Shown one piece after another: positions 17,579-26,120 of a stretch of DNA of 64,000 nt; the first letter of the stretch is position 1; each line of letters starts with the position of its first letter. Source of the stretch: Clostridiaceae bacterium (GTDB lineage Bacteria; Bacillota_A; Clostridia; Clostridiales; Clostridiaceae); assembly GCA_029256485.1 (NCBI GenBank), contig JAQSXU010000005.1:124001-188000 (forward strand), read 5' to 3'. Position numbers and translations under genes: made by a program. The notes under the pieces were generated by a model. That model was not told where the DNA came from. It worked only from the letters and a program-made list of their open reading frames with translations, and ran no database searches.

Positions 17579-18879
17579 AAATAAGTGATGAACCTAAAGT
17601 TCTAAAATATATCAATGAGGTTTGCAATTATATTAAATTAAAAGATGTTCATAAACAGATAAAACTGGAACTTGAAAACCATATAGAAGAAGCGTATGAT
17701 TCATTTACAAATGAGAAAATAAGCCATGAAGATGCCATTGATAAAGCTATAAAAAATATGGGTGAACCAAGTGAAGTTGGTAAGTGGTTAAACAAAGTCC
17801 ACAAGGCGGCCCCTGAGTGGAATATTTTAATTTTAGCAATAACATTTTCATGTGTAGGGCTTTTTATAATGGCATTTATGGAAAATGAAAATTTGTTAAA
17901 TAACGGAATGAAGTTATTTAGTAAGACTCTTATGTGCAGTATAATTGGAATTATAACTGCTGTGACACTATATTTTTATGATTATAAGAATATTAAAAAA
18001 TATGCTGATAAGGTATTTTTAGGTGTGATTTTAATAATGTTTTTATCTCGTTTTTTTATGAGAACATATATTAATGGAAGATCGTGGATAAGTTTTGGAT
18101 CATTTACCTTTAATATTATATCTATAGGTACTATGTTTTTAATACCAGTGATGGCAGCATTGTTTGATTCGGATAAAAAAAATTTTTTAATATACAGTAT
18201 GGTACTTTTACTTTTACCAATTTCATTTATAATTGCTACACCAGATATGGCAGTTTTTTTTCAATACTCTGTTACATTTGCAGTAATAGCCATTGCTTCA
18301 AAAAAACATATAAAAAATTTAGCAATCCCAATGGGTATATTAAGTATACCATTATTATTTATGATTACAGAATCTGCCTATAGGATTCATAGATTAAAAA
18401 GTTTATTAATTTTTCTAAATCCTTATAAAGATGCCGTAGGTACCGGATACATGAATATTCAACTTAGAAGTATAATTTATAGTGCAGGAATGTTTGGAAA
18501 CCAAGATAAACTAAATTCAATAAGGACTAGGTTACCAGAAGCTCATACAGATTTTGTGTTTGGATTTTTTATTTATGCTTTTGGGTGGATTGCTTCAATA
18601 GCATTATTAATAGCAATATTGATTTTTATAGTAAAGATGTTTACTTCATCATGGAAAATAAGAGATAATTACGGTAAACTAATTATTATAGGATATTCAG
18701 CAGTTTTTTCAGTTCAATTTATATGGAATATTTTAACGGTATTAGGGTTAGCGCCAATAGCTGGCTTCAGCTTACCATTTATCAGCTATGGTGGAGCACA
18801 ATTAATTGTGGATATGGCGGCAATTGGGTTAATATCAGGAATATACAGGAGAAAGACTGTTGAAACACTATTAATATAA
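17575..18879 (+). CDS. SEDS-family (FtsW/RodA/SpoVE) protein with N-terminal HAAS-like domain
   Basis: A 434-residue protein. Residues 1-80 are soluble and helical (KDVHKQIKLELENHIEEAYD... and AIKNMGEPSEVGKWLN), the pattern of the HAAS/DUF1700 'permease prefix' domain usual beside PadR. From about residue 85 it has roughly ten membrane helices with SEDS landmarks: LPEAHTDF containing Asp326, equivalent to the catalytic Asp of RodA/FtsW, and SLPFISYGGAQ near the C-terminus. SEDS proteins polymerise glycan strands from lipid II. Start: ATG at 17575, overlapping the padR stop, with GGGAGG at 17562-17567. No partner class B penicillin-binding protein is nearby. Confidence 0.87.
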   Translation: MKISDEPKVLKYINEVCNYIKLKDVHKQIKLELENHIEEAYDSFTNEKISHEDAIDKAIKNMGEPSEVGKWLNKVHKAAPEWNILILAITFSCVGLFIMAFMENENLLNNGMKLFSKTLMCSIIGIITAVTLYFYDYKNIKKYADKVFLGVILIMFLSRFFMRTYINGRSWISFGSFTFNIISIGTMFLIPVMAALFDSDKKNFLIYSMVLLLLPISFIIATPDMAVFFQYSVTFAVIAIASKKHIKNLAIPMGILSIPLLFMITESAYRIHRLKSLLIFLNPYKDAVGTGYMNIQLRSIIYSAGMFGNQDKLNSIRTRLPEAHTDFVFGFFIYAFGWIASIALLIAILIFIVKMFTSSWKIRDNYGKLIIIGYSAVFSVQFIWNILTVLGLAPIAGFSLPFISYGGAQLIVDMAAIGLISGIYRRKTVETLLI

Positions 18880-18908
18880 AACTAACTCTTTAAAATTTTC
18901 TAATTAAC

Positions 18909-18945
18909 TAAGGAGGCAATTTGAGATAAAAAGCCTCCTTAATAA
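18909..18945. terminator. bidirectional hairpin terminator
   Basis: TAAGGAGGC (18909-18917) pairs with GCCTCCTTA (18933-18941). A/T-rich flanks on both sides allow it to end the SEDS gene and the convergent 47-residue gene. Confidence 0.7.
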
Positions 18946-18965
18946 AATATAATATCTAATTTTAA

Positions 18966-19109
18966 TTAGTTTTTATTTCTGGTTCCTTGATCTGCTGCAA
19001 TTTTGCTGGCATTGCCTCTAAACATATAGCCATTTTTAGCATTTCTGCTGCTTTCCGAGTTATCTGATGTACTTTGGTTTTGAGATTTTATATTTCTATT
19101 CTTACCCAA
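18966..19109 (-). CDS. small hydrophilic protein (47 aa), hypothetical
   Basis: TTG at 19109 follows GAAAGGAGT with a seven-base spacer; the frame ends at 18966. The product begins MGKNRNIKSQNQ, is rich in Asn, Ser, Gln and Arg, and has GYMFRGNASKIAADQG in its second half, with no hydrophobic segment. The composition recalls small acid-soluble or other small sporulation proteins, but no SASP germination-protease site is recognisable. It lies 29 bp after the SDR gene on the same strand and is probably co-transcribed with it. Confidence 0.6.
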   Translation of the reverse strand: MGKNRNIKSQNQSTSDNSESSRNAKNGYMFRGNASKIAADQGTRNKN

Positions 19110-19138
19110 TATAATTACTCCTTTCAAATATTATTTTT

Positions 19139-20014
19139 CTAGTTGCTCATAAAACTTCCTCCATTAACAGGTATTACTGAACCATTTACATAGGAAGAAT
19201 CATCAGAAGCTAGGAATACATATGCAGGAGCCAATTCAACTGGCTGACCTGGTCTTCCAATAGGCGTAGTGGTTCCAAACTGAGCTACCTCTTCAGCAGT
19301 ACAGCTTGATGGAATTAATGGAGTCCAAATTGGACCTGGCGCTACCGCATTTACCCTGATATGTTTAGAACATAAACTTAAGGCTAAAGATCTGGTAAAA
19401 GTTACAACAGCACCTTTTGTGGAAGAATAATCAATTAAAGTTTTTTCGCCCTTATAAGCTGTTATGGATGCTGTGTTAATAATTGCAGATCCAGGTTTTA
19501 AATGGGGGACAGTTTCTTTGCATAAATAAAACATACCGAATACATTTGTTTTAAATGTCTTTTCAAGTTGAGCTGCAGTTATATCTTCTATGCTGTTTTG
19601 AACATATTGTACTGCAGCATTGTTTATAAGAATGTCTATTTTTTTGTATTTATTTATTGTTTGCTGAACAGCAATTTTGCAAAAATCCTCATCGCTTATA
19701 TCACCTGGAATAAGAAGACACTTTCTTCCTATACTTTCTACAATTCGCTGGGTCTCACTGGCGTCATCGTGTTCATTAAAATATACAATGGAAATATCTG
19801 CGCCTTCCTTTGCATATGCACAGGCAACGGATCTTCCAATTCCGCTGTCACCACCAGTTATTAAAGCAACTTTTCCTTTTAATTTATTTGAAGAAATATA
19901 TCCGGGGTCATCAAATACAGGTGATGGATCCATAAGTTTTTCTAATCCAGGTTGTGTATTTTGAGTTTGAGGCGGCATCTTTTTTAAAAAACTATCTGTA
20001 AATTCAAAATCCAT
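19139..20014 (-). CDS. SDR family oxidoreductase (YghA/YdaD-like)
   Basis: A 291-residue short-chain dehydrogenase with an N-terminal extension of about 40 residues before the Rossmann domain, as in E. coli YghA and Bacillus general-stress SDRs. Cofactor motif TGGDSGIGRS, structural NNAA, catalytic Ser in NTASI, and the YSSTKGA motif with catalytic Tyr and Lys are all present; the C-terminus ends VNGSVIPVNGG. Substrate not known; family members use NADP(H). Start ATG at 20014 with AAGGAGGA. The small hydrophilic ORF follows on the same strand. Confidence 0.92.
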   Translation of the reverse strand: MDFEFTDSFLKKMPPQTQNTQPGLEKLMDPSPVFDDPGYISSNKLKGKVALITGGDSGIGRSVACAYAKEGADISIVYFNEHDDASETQRIVESIGRKCLLIPGDISDEDFCKIAVQQTINKYKKIDILINNAAVQYVQNSIEDITAAQLEKTFKTNVFGMFYLCKETVPHLKPGSAIINTASITAYKGEKTLIDYSSTKGAVVTFTRSLALSLCSKHIRVNAVAPGPIWTPLIPSSCTAEEVAQFGTTTPIGRPGQPVELAPAYVFLASDDSSYVNGSVIPVNGGSFMSN

Positions 20015-20132
20015 AGAATCCTCCTTAACTGATTTATTTTATTATTACATTGTAGTAAATCTAGTATTAATAAAATTATTATTAGTCTTTTTTATAAAAT
20101 CATTCTAAAAATATAAAATAAAAATTAAAAAT

Positions 20133-20172
20133 GGCTGTATAAAATAGAATTTAACTTCTATTTTATACAGCC
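20133..20172 (-). terminator. perfect 17-bp hairpin terminator
   Basis: GGCTGTATAAAATAGAA (20133-20149) is followed by its exact reverse complement at 20156-20172 around a 6-nt loop; on the minus strand a T-rich tail follows. It ends the NlpC/P60-SH3 gene. Confidence 0.85.
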
Positions 20173-20182
20173 GCTAATACTT

Positions 20183-21346
20183 TTAATTAATATAATTTAT
20201 ATATTTTGTATAACACCAGCCATTAATGCCGTTTGTGCTTATATTTACCCAATCTCCGGAAGTACCTAATACTGCAGCACATTGATTTTCAGTAAGGATA
20301 CCGAGAATACTTCCTGTTGAAGATGGTAATGACCTTATATTAAGCTGATAAGCATCTTTAATTGTTACATATTTGCCGTTTTGAACTGTACCTAGTAAGT
20401 TTCCGTATATCCAGGCTAAAGAGTTGTTATAGTATATTTTGTACCACCCATTTGAGTAATCCATAATTTTAACAACTGTTCCTTTTGAAATTGTACCAAT
20501 AAGTGCTGCACTGGTTGATGGATTTGCTCTTAAATTAGCTGAATAATTAACATTTGTAACCTGTCCAAAGGAACCAACAGCTAAATTAGAAGGAGCTGGA
20601 GCTGGCGCTGGATTTTGAATATCATCTATAATGTAATTATATCTTGCTGCAATATAGCCAGTATTAATTTCATTCATGCTTAAAAAATATTGCTTTGTGC
20701 CTTGAATTCCTCCTCTAGTCTGGTCTGTTGTGGATTCATAAGTAAAGGCTCCGTAAATACCGTTATTATAACCCCATTTATCAAAAATTGATACATGATC
20801 ACCGGGCTTGTCTAATATGTCCATATGCTTAATATCTTTAATATCAATCCTGGTAAAATAGTTATTTAGTAAAGAGGAAGTGGATTGCTTATAATCCTTA
20901 ATATTGAAAGAAGCTTGTACAAAACCAGAGCAATCTATACCAGCAGTACCTGGTATTAAACCTAACCCTGCATCTGTGTTAACGTTGCCAACAAAAGCCC
21001 CTTTATTTACTGCATCTAAAAAGCTTGTCCAAGAACCATAATAAGAATTACTGTCAATACCGTCTAAACCACCCCAATTATATGGTATTCCAACTTCGTC
21101 ACCTTGAGTAATATTAGCTAATTGTGCTGGCTGAGTAACTTCACTTACATAAGAGCTGTTATTTAGTGTTCCGTTTCTGTCTTTAGAATATATCCATTTA
21201 AGGTTTATCATGGATAAAGCTCTATTTTCAACTTGAGATCTTGTAATAGGGGTTTGGCTGAGGGCTGCGCTTACCCTTTGAATTGGCGCAAAGGCTGTAG
21301 CTGTACATAAACATATAATGGAAAGAATAGCGCTGATTTTTTTCAT
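20183..21346 (-). CDS. NlpC/P60-type cell wall peptidase with two SH3 domains
   Basis: A 387-residue exported protein with a signal peptide ending near RVSAA. The catalytic domain contains GIDCSGFVQASF (nucleophile Cys) and GDHVSIFDKW (His), the Cys/His pattern of NlpC/P60 endopeptidases. After a Pro/Ala linker (QNPAPAPAPSN) come two bacterial SH3 domains with NLRANPSTSAALIG and NIRSLPSSTGSILG, which usually bind peptidoglycan. It is longer at the N-terminus than minimal NlpC/P60 enzymes, with about 100 extra residues before the cysteine. Monocistronic, with a strong terminator. Confidence 0.88.
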   Translation of the reverse strand: MKKISAILSIICLCTATAFAPIQRVSAALSQTPITRSQVENRALSMINLKWIYSKDRNGTLNNSSYVSEVTQPAQLANITQGDEVGIPYNWGGLDGIDSNSYYGSWTSFLDAVNKGAFVGNVNTDAGLGLIPGTAGIDCSGFVQASFNIKDYKQSTSSLLNNYFTRIDIKDIKHMDILDKPGDHVSIFDKWGYNNGIYGAFTYESTTDQTRGGIQGTKQYFLSMNEINTGYIAARYNYIIDDIQNPAPAPAPSNLAVGSFGQVTNVNYSANLRANPSTSAALIGTISKGTVVKIMDYSNGWYKIYYNNSLAWIYGNLLGTVQNGKYVTIKDAYQLNIRSLPSSTGSILGILTENQCAAVLGTSGDWVNISTNGINGWCYTKYINYIN

Positions 21347-21469
21347 GGGTTAAACCTTCCTTTCAAAATGAATTACTTAAGAATGTTACATTTATATGTA
21401 AATTATAAGTAGTTAAACAACACCTTTCAATGATGAAATTATGGTAAAGTATATAATGTTTAGAGTACA

Positions 21470-21504
21470 AGAGGCTGATTTCTATTAAGTGAAATCAGCC
21501 TCTT
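21470..21504 (-). terminator. hairpin terminator after the lipoprotein gene
   Basis: AAGAGGCTGATTTC-type arm (starting about 21470) pairs with GAAATCAGCCTCTT (ending about 21504) around TATTAAGT. It closes the 25167-21507 operon on the minus strand. Confidence 0.8.
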
Positions 21505-21506
21505 TA

Positions 21507-23042
21507 TTAATTCCCATTTAACTTAGTAATGTCATTTCTCTCAAAACTTTTCTGCCATTTATCTACATAGCTTCCTAAAACCCACTCAGCCATTACCACA
21601 GATTCACCAGAATTTAATTTATATTTTTCCGCAGGAGTTTTTGAAAGCTCATTGTTAGTTAAAGTATAAATATATAATGTATCCTTAGCAATTATTAATG
21701 CTATATCCTTATTTGGTGAAGTATAAGCATCTACAGCATCAGGTATGGCTTTTTTTACAGAACTCCATGGAAGCTGAAGGTCATCATAGGTGACAAACTT
21801 TGAAGTAGGTGAAGTAGTTATATTAAAGTCAATATATGGATTATTTTGAGAGCTATTTGAACTATTAAGTCTTCCTCGTAAAATCCAATGCCCGTTACGT
21901 CTTACCATAGCAAAACTATCCTCACGGGCAGTTTTCTCTATTGAGCTTTTTACCTGATCGCTCTGAGAATTATAAATATTTTCACTGGATTCCTTCAGTA
22001 TATCTTTACCTGATGGACCTATTAAGTCAGTTAATTTTACACCATCTGTAACATTCAGATTATCAATTGGCAACACCTTTAGAGCATCTGTCCTCCATGA
22101 TTTATCCGTTGATTGTATATATCCACTGCCATTCCATTCAGTAGACACATAATCATTGCCAACGAATAGTATAGTTTTTGATAGAAATCCCTTTCCATTG
22201 TCCCATGGCAAAGGTTTAGTAAGAGGCTGTGTCTCTATTGGATATGCAAATAAATTATCCTGAACATACTGATCTGTAACTTCTCTTTTAACTCCTATTT
22301 TCCAAAAACCATTTTTTCTTGGAACAAATAAATCATTTGTTTCGTAAACATCGTTAAGAGATTTATTATTGGAGCTTATCCATAAGGTTCTATATTCAGT
22401 TTCAACCTGCTCTTTTTCACTGGCACCAGGAATATTGTATTTTGAATCTTTTGTATATCTTAAACCAAGCAGTATTCCTGTCCTTAATACTTTAGAATCA
22501 TTTGTCAATTTGTTATTAATATTAGAATTCGTCCCGTCATCTTCAACATAGTCACCATTATCAGAAATTTTACTTAAACAATAAAATATGCCATCTAGAT
22601 AAAGCATAATTTGGTTATCCTTATCCTTAACAAAGCTGTAAAAAAGATTATTATCGTTAAATACAGATAAAATTTGTACTTTATCTGATTTTATTCCAAT
22701 ATCACTAGATCTAAGTTTATACTCATAAACAAAGTAACTGTTAGAATTTACAACTTTAACTTTATATCTTGGATTTTTACATATTTCATCTCCCACAACG
22801 GCAATTGAACTGCTGAACTCTGCAGTTTTACCAATTAATTTATCCACTTCAAGTTTTGATTTATTAACACTGCTGGGTATTATGGATTTTGTAATTTTCC
22901 ATTTACCTTCTATTGGTATGGAATTATTTCCAGGAGTTAATATCTTTTCAGTGGATTCATCTAAATCAATGGGGTTACATCCAGTTAAAATGAAATTTAA
23001 AGGAAATATAAAAAGTAAACAAAATAAAATAAACTTTTTCAA
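21507..23042 (-). CDS. lipoprotein of unknown function, last gene of a two-component operon
   Basis: A 511-residue lipoprotein: basic N-terminus, hydrophobic core and lipobox LTGC with Cys22, so it is lipid-anchored outside the membrane. The rest is mostly predicted beta-strand and loop with repeated Trp/Lys-rich segments such as RKNGFWKIGVKRE and RRNGHWILRGRL; family not recognised. Start: TTG at 23042 behind GAGGTGG. It follows the histidine kinase stop by 12 bp in a regulator-kinase-lipoprotein operon, so it may be an accessory sensor or wall-stress component; that is inferred from position. Confidence 0.75.
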   Translation of the reverse strand: MKKFILFCLLFIFPLNFILTGCNPIDLDESTEKILTPGNNSIPIEGKWKITKSIIPSSVNKSKLEVDKLIGKTAEFSSSIAVVGDEICKNPRYKVKVVNSNSYFVYEYKLRSSDIGIKSDKVQILSVFNDNNLFYSFVKDKDNQIMLYLDGIFYCLSKISDNGDYVEDDGTNSNINNKLTNDSKVLRTGILLGLRYTKDSKYNIPGASEKEQVETEYRTLWISSNNKSLNDVYETNDLFVPRKNGFWKIGVKREVTDQYVQDNLFAYPIETQPLTKPLPWDNGKGFLSKTILFVGNDYVSTEWNGSGYIQSTDKSWRTDALKVLPIDNLNVTDGVKLTDLIGPSGKDILKESSENIYNSQSDQVKSSIEKTAREDSFAMVRRNGHWILRGRLNSSNSSQNNPYIDFNITTSPTSKFVTYDDLQLPWSSVKKAIPDAVDAYTSPNKDIALIIAKDTLYIYTLTNNELSKTPAEKYKLNSGESVVMAEWVLGSYVDKWQKSFERNDITKLNGN

Positions 23043-23054
23043 TTTGTATCCACC

Positions 23055-24443
23055 TCAATTCTCCAGCGGTAGGTAAATGGTAACTTTAGTACCAACGTTT
23101 AATTCACTATCTATTTGAAATATACCATTGTGCTGGCTTATTATTTCATCGCAAATAGATAAACCTATACCATTTTGTGATTTGCTGCTTTTACCCTTAT
23201 AGAATTTTTCTTTTACCCTTGGCAGCTCTTCTTTTGAAATACCACATCCATTATCTTCTATGACAATAATTATAAAACTATTATTATAAGTTGTTGTGAA
23301 AGTAACCTTAGGATTTTCACCAACAAATTTAAAGGCATTGTCCAATATATTAATTAACACCTGAATAATTCTATTTTGATCAATGTTTATAAATGGTAAG
23401 TTGGGATCATAGCTTACTATAAAACTAATATTTTCTCTTTCTGCTCTAGGAGTAACCTGCTTTTGAACTTTATTAATAATATCAATAATATTACACTGTT
23501 GAATTTTTAATGTGGTTTTTCCTGATATAAGCTTTGAAAAATCCAATAGTTCTTCTACCATACCAGAAAGTCTTTCACTTTCTTCATCAATAATATTAAG
23601 ACCGTCAGAAATCATGGATTTATCCGATAAATCTCCGCTTTTCAAAGTTATAGCCCAGCCTCGAATAGAGGTAAGTGGAGTTCTAAGTTCATGAGATACA
23701 GAGGATATAAATTCATTTTTTAACTGTTCTCTTTTTAAAACCTCACCTGCCATATAATTCAAAGTATCAGATAATTTTCCAATCTCATCATCATATTTCT
23801 TAGGAACCCTTGCTGTAAAGTTTCCACCAGCCATTTTCTGGGCTGAATCAGTTACTTCTTTTAAGGGCTCAATTATTGTGTTGGAAAGAAATACCCCCAG
23901 TAAGCCTGCAAGAAAGATAACAATTATTCCCGCAGCAATAAAAACAATAGCAACTTTTTCTATTAAACTTTCAACATCTTTTAAGCTTGAGGTAAATCTT
24001 AGCACCCCAATGACTTTATCGTTTGACTTTAATGGATAAGAAACTGTCATGACCTTATATTTATCGTAGTTTACAGATCCAACCCATAACCCCTTAGAAC
24101 CTTTTAGAGCTTTTTTAAAGTCCTCAGTTTGAACTTTTTCCTTTGGTAAAACACCTATGGAATCCATTAAAATATTTCCATCAGTATCAGTTATTTGCAC
24201 TTCTGCGGGAGTTTGCTCCCAAAATACATCCACGTTATCAATTAAATTTTCTTGCAATGTAGAACTGCTGAAATATCTTGAATAAAAATCTGATGATATT
24301 TTAATCTGATTAGTCAGAATATCTTCTATGTTATTGTAGTAGTAATATTTTACCGCATTCAGCAAAAGTATTTCTAAAATTGCAATAGTTACAATTATTA
24401 ACAACATAAAGTTCCCCACTAAACGGGTTTTGATGCTTTTCAT
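23055..24443 (-). CDS. two-component sensor histidine kinase (PhoR/WalK-like layout)
   Basis: A 462-residue kinase with TM1 near residues 9-28, an extracellular sensor of about 135 residues (PAEVQITDTDGNILMDS is PAS/Cache-like), TM2 near 165-188, HAMP, and the kinase core with His251 in SSVSHELRTPLTS followed by N, G1 (EDNGCGI) and G2 (NGIGLSI) boxes. Start: ATG at 24443 with AAGGATGG upstream; the longer frame to 24536 would overlap the regulator gene and has no ribosome site. It is the middle gene of a regulator-kinase-lipoprotein operon. Confidence 0.93.
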   Translation of the reverse strand: MKSIKTRLVGNFMLLIIVTIAILEILLLNAVKYYYYNNIEDILTNQIKISSDFYSRYFSSSTLQENLIDNVDVFWEQTPAEVQITDTDGNILMDSIGVLPKEKVQTEDFKKALKGSKGLWVGSVNYDKYKVMTVSYPLKSNDKVIGVLRFTSSLKDVESLIEKVAIVFIAAGIIVIFLAGLLGVFLSNTIIEPLKEVTDSAQKMAGGNFTARVPKKYDDEIGKLSDTLNYMAGEVLKREQLKNEFISSVSHELRTPLTSIRGWAITLKSGDLSDKSMISDGLNIIDEESERLSGMVEELLDFSKLISGKTTLKIQQCNIIDIINKVQKQVTPRAERENISFIVSYDPNLPFINIDQNRIIQVLINILDNAFKFVGENPKVTFTTTYNNSFIIIVIEDNGCGISKEELPRVKEKFYKGKSSKSQNGIGLSICDEIISQHNGIFQIDSELNVGTKVTIYLPLEN

Positions 24444-24462
24444 TATAAAACCATCCTTATAG

Positions 24463-25167
24463 TTAATTCTTATGCCATCTGTACCCAGTTCCCCATACAG
24501 TTTCAATAAATGTTGGATTAGAGGCATCATCTTCAATTTTAGATCTTAACCTTCTTATGTTTACGTCAACTAACTTTGAATCTCCCATAAAATTATATCC
24601 CCAGGCCATATCCAACAGATCATCTCTTTTTAAAGCTTTGCCTGGATTTTCAATAAATATTTTTAACAGCATATATTCCTTAGGAGTTAAATCAAGTTCT
24701 TGATTATTCTTATATGCCTTTTGAGCATCAACGTCAATTTTAAAAGGACCATATGTTAAGGCATTTTCACTGTTGTTATTTACAGCAGTACTTGTACGTC
24801 TAATTAAAGCTTTTACTCTAAGCACCAGCTCTAATGGATTAAAGGGTTTAATCATATAGTCGTCTGCTCCGAACTCAAGCCCTATGATCTTATCCATGTC
24901 CTGACTTTTTGCTGTAAGCATTATGATACCAACTGATGGATAAGTTTCCCTGATTTCTTTACAAACATGATATCCATCTATTCCAGGAAGCATAACATCA
25001 AGAATTGCTAAATCTATTCTCTGAGTGTGCATTTTACTTAGCGCTTCTTCTCCGCTTGCCGCTTCAATTACTGAAAAATTATTTCTTTGTAAATTTATTT
25101 TTATAAAACCTCTGATTGATTTTTCATCTTCAACTAACAATATAGTTTTGTTTTTTTCATTATTCAT
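24463..25167 (-). CDS. OmpR/PhoB-family response regulator
   Basis: A 234-residue regulator: receiver with acidic pair VEDE, phosphoacceptor Asp57 in LAILDVMLPG and conserved KPFNP, followed by a winged-helix domain ending VWGTGYRW. Start ATG at 25167 is preceded by GAGGGGGAAC, a strong ribosome site. The kinase starts 19 bp after its stop. Confidence 0.95.
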   Translation of the reverse strand: MNNEKNKTILLVEDEKSIRGFIKINLQRNNFSVIEAASGEEALSKMHTQRIDLAILDVMLPGIDGYHVCKEIRETYPSVGIIMLTAKSQDMDKIIGLEFGADDYMIKPFNPLELVLRVKALIRRTSTAVNNNSENALTYGPFKIDVDAQKAYKNNQELDLTPKEYMLLKIFIENPGKALKRDDLLDMAWGYNFMGDSKLVDVNIRRLRSKIEDDASNPTFIETVWGTGYRWHKN

Positions 25168-25397
25168 AATAGTTCCCCCTCAACCATGGGTACAAAAGGT
25201 GAGATTACAAACCCATTAAAAATTATATTTAGTTACCCTAATTATAGTTTATACTATAATTTTGTGCAATTGGTTACGCAGCTGTGAATTTATATTACAA
25301 AAGGGTTACATGTAATGAATAATGGTTTTCCATTTATAAATTTCATACTTTATGCTAAAATTAGCCTATAAATATGTTTATTGTTAGAGGTAGTTTT

Positions 25398-26102
25398 ATG
25401 GAAGATATTGAAGCAGTGAAAAAAAATGGAGCTTTATTAAAATATATAGATAACCCATCAAAGGAAATAATAATGGAAGCTTTAAAATCCAATGTATGGG
25501 CATTTGAGTATATAAAAAATCCTGATGAAGAAATGTGTCTTTATGCTGTAGAAAAGGCCTGGAATATTTTAAAATTGATTAAAAATCCATCATTAAAGGT
25601 TATAGCTAAAGCCGTAAATTCAAAAGGCTGGGCAATACAGTTTGTTAATAATCCTACGTTGGAAATTCAAAAAATGGCTGTGGGGAAGGATTGGGATTCC
25701 ATTAAATTCATTAAAAAACCAGATAAGACCATACAGTTACTTGCAGTTAATAATAATTGGCATGCAATAAAATACATTGAGAATGCTGATGAAGAAGTAG
25801 AAAATTTAGCTGTTTGTAAAAATGAAGAAGCAATCACTTATATTAGTGATTTAAGTGAAAACAAAATTAAAAATTTTATTTATTCAAATATAAAGGTATT
25901 AAAATATATAAGAAATTTAATAAGTGAGGAGAACATAAAAAAAATATTAAAGGAAAAATTTATGGATGAAAAAATAAGTAAGAAATATATATTGGATTAC
26001 ATTGAAAGTCAGGCAATCACATTTAATAAAATAAAATTTATTAGATTATATGGAAGTGAAAAAACAAAGGAAATTTTTGTAGATTGTAATTTAGAGTATT
26101 AA
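25398..26102 (+). CDS. 22-residue-repeat protein (DUF4116-like), first gene of the MoxR/VWA cluster
   Basis: A 234-residue soluble protein made largely of tandem 22-residue helical units. Six units align cleanly from residue 16 (YIDNPSKEI.., YIKNPDEEM.., LIKNPSLKV.., FVNNPTLEI.., FIKKPDKTI.., YIENADEEV..), followed by one or two degenerate ones; consensus begins [YLF]IxNPxxE and contains AVxxxW. This is the style of DUF4116-type repeats, which probably form a solenoid for protein binding. Start: ATG at 25398 with AGAGGTAG upstream, not the ATG at 25374. The MoxR-type ATPase gene starts 18 bp later, so it is likely a partner or adaptor of that pair. Confidence 0.82.
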   Translation: MEDIEAVKKNGALLKYIDNPSKEIIMEALKSNVWAFEYIKNPDEEMCLYAVEKAWNILKLIKNPSLKVIAKAVNSKGWAIQFVNNPTLEIQKMAVGKDWDSIKFIKKPDKTIQLLAVNNNWHAIKYIENADEEVENLAVCKNEEAITYISDLSENKIKNFIYSNIKVLKYIRNLISEENIKKILKEKFMDEKISKKYILDYIESQAITFNKIKFIRLYGSEKTKEIFVDCNLEY

Positions 26103-26120
26103 AGGCAAGGAGTAAGGCAA

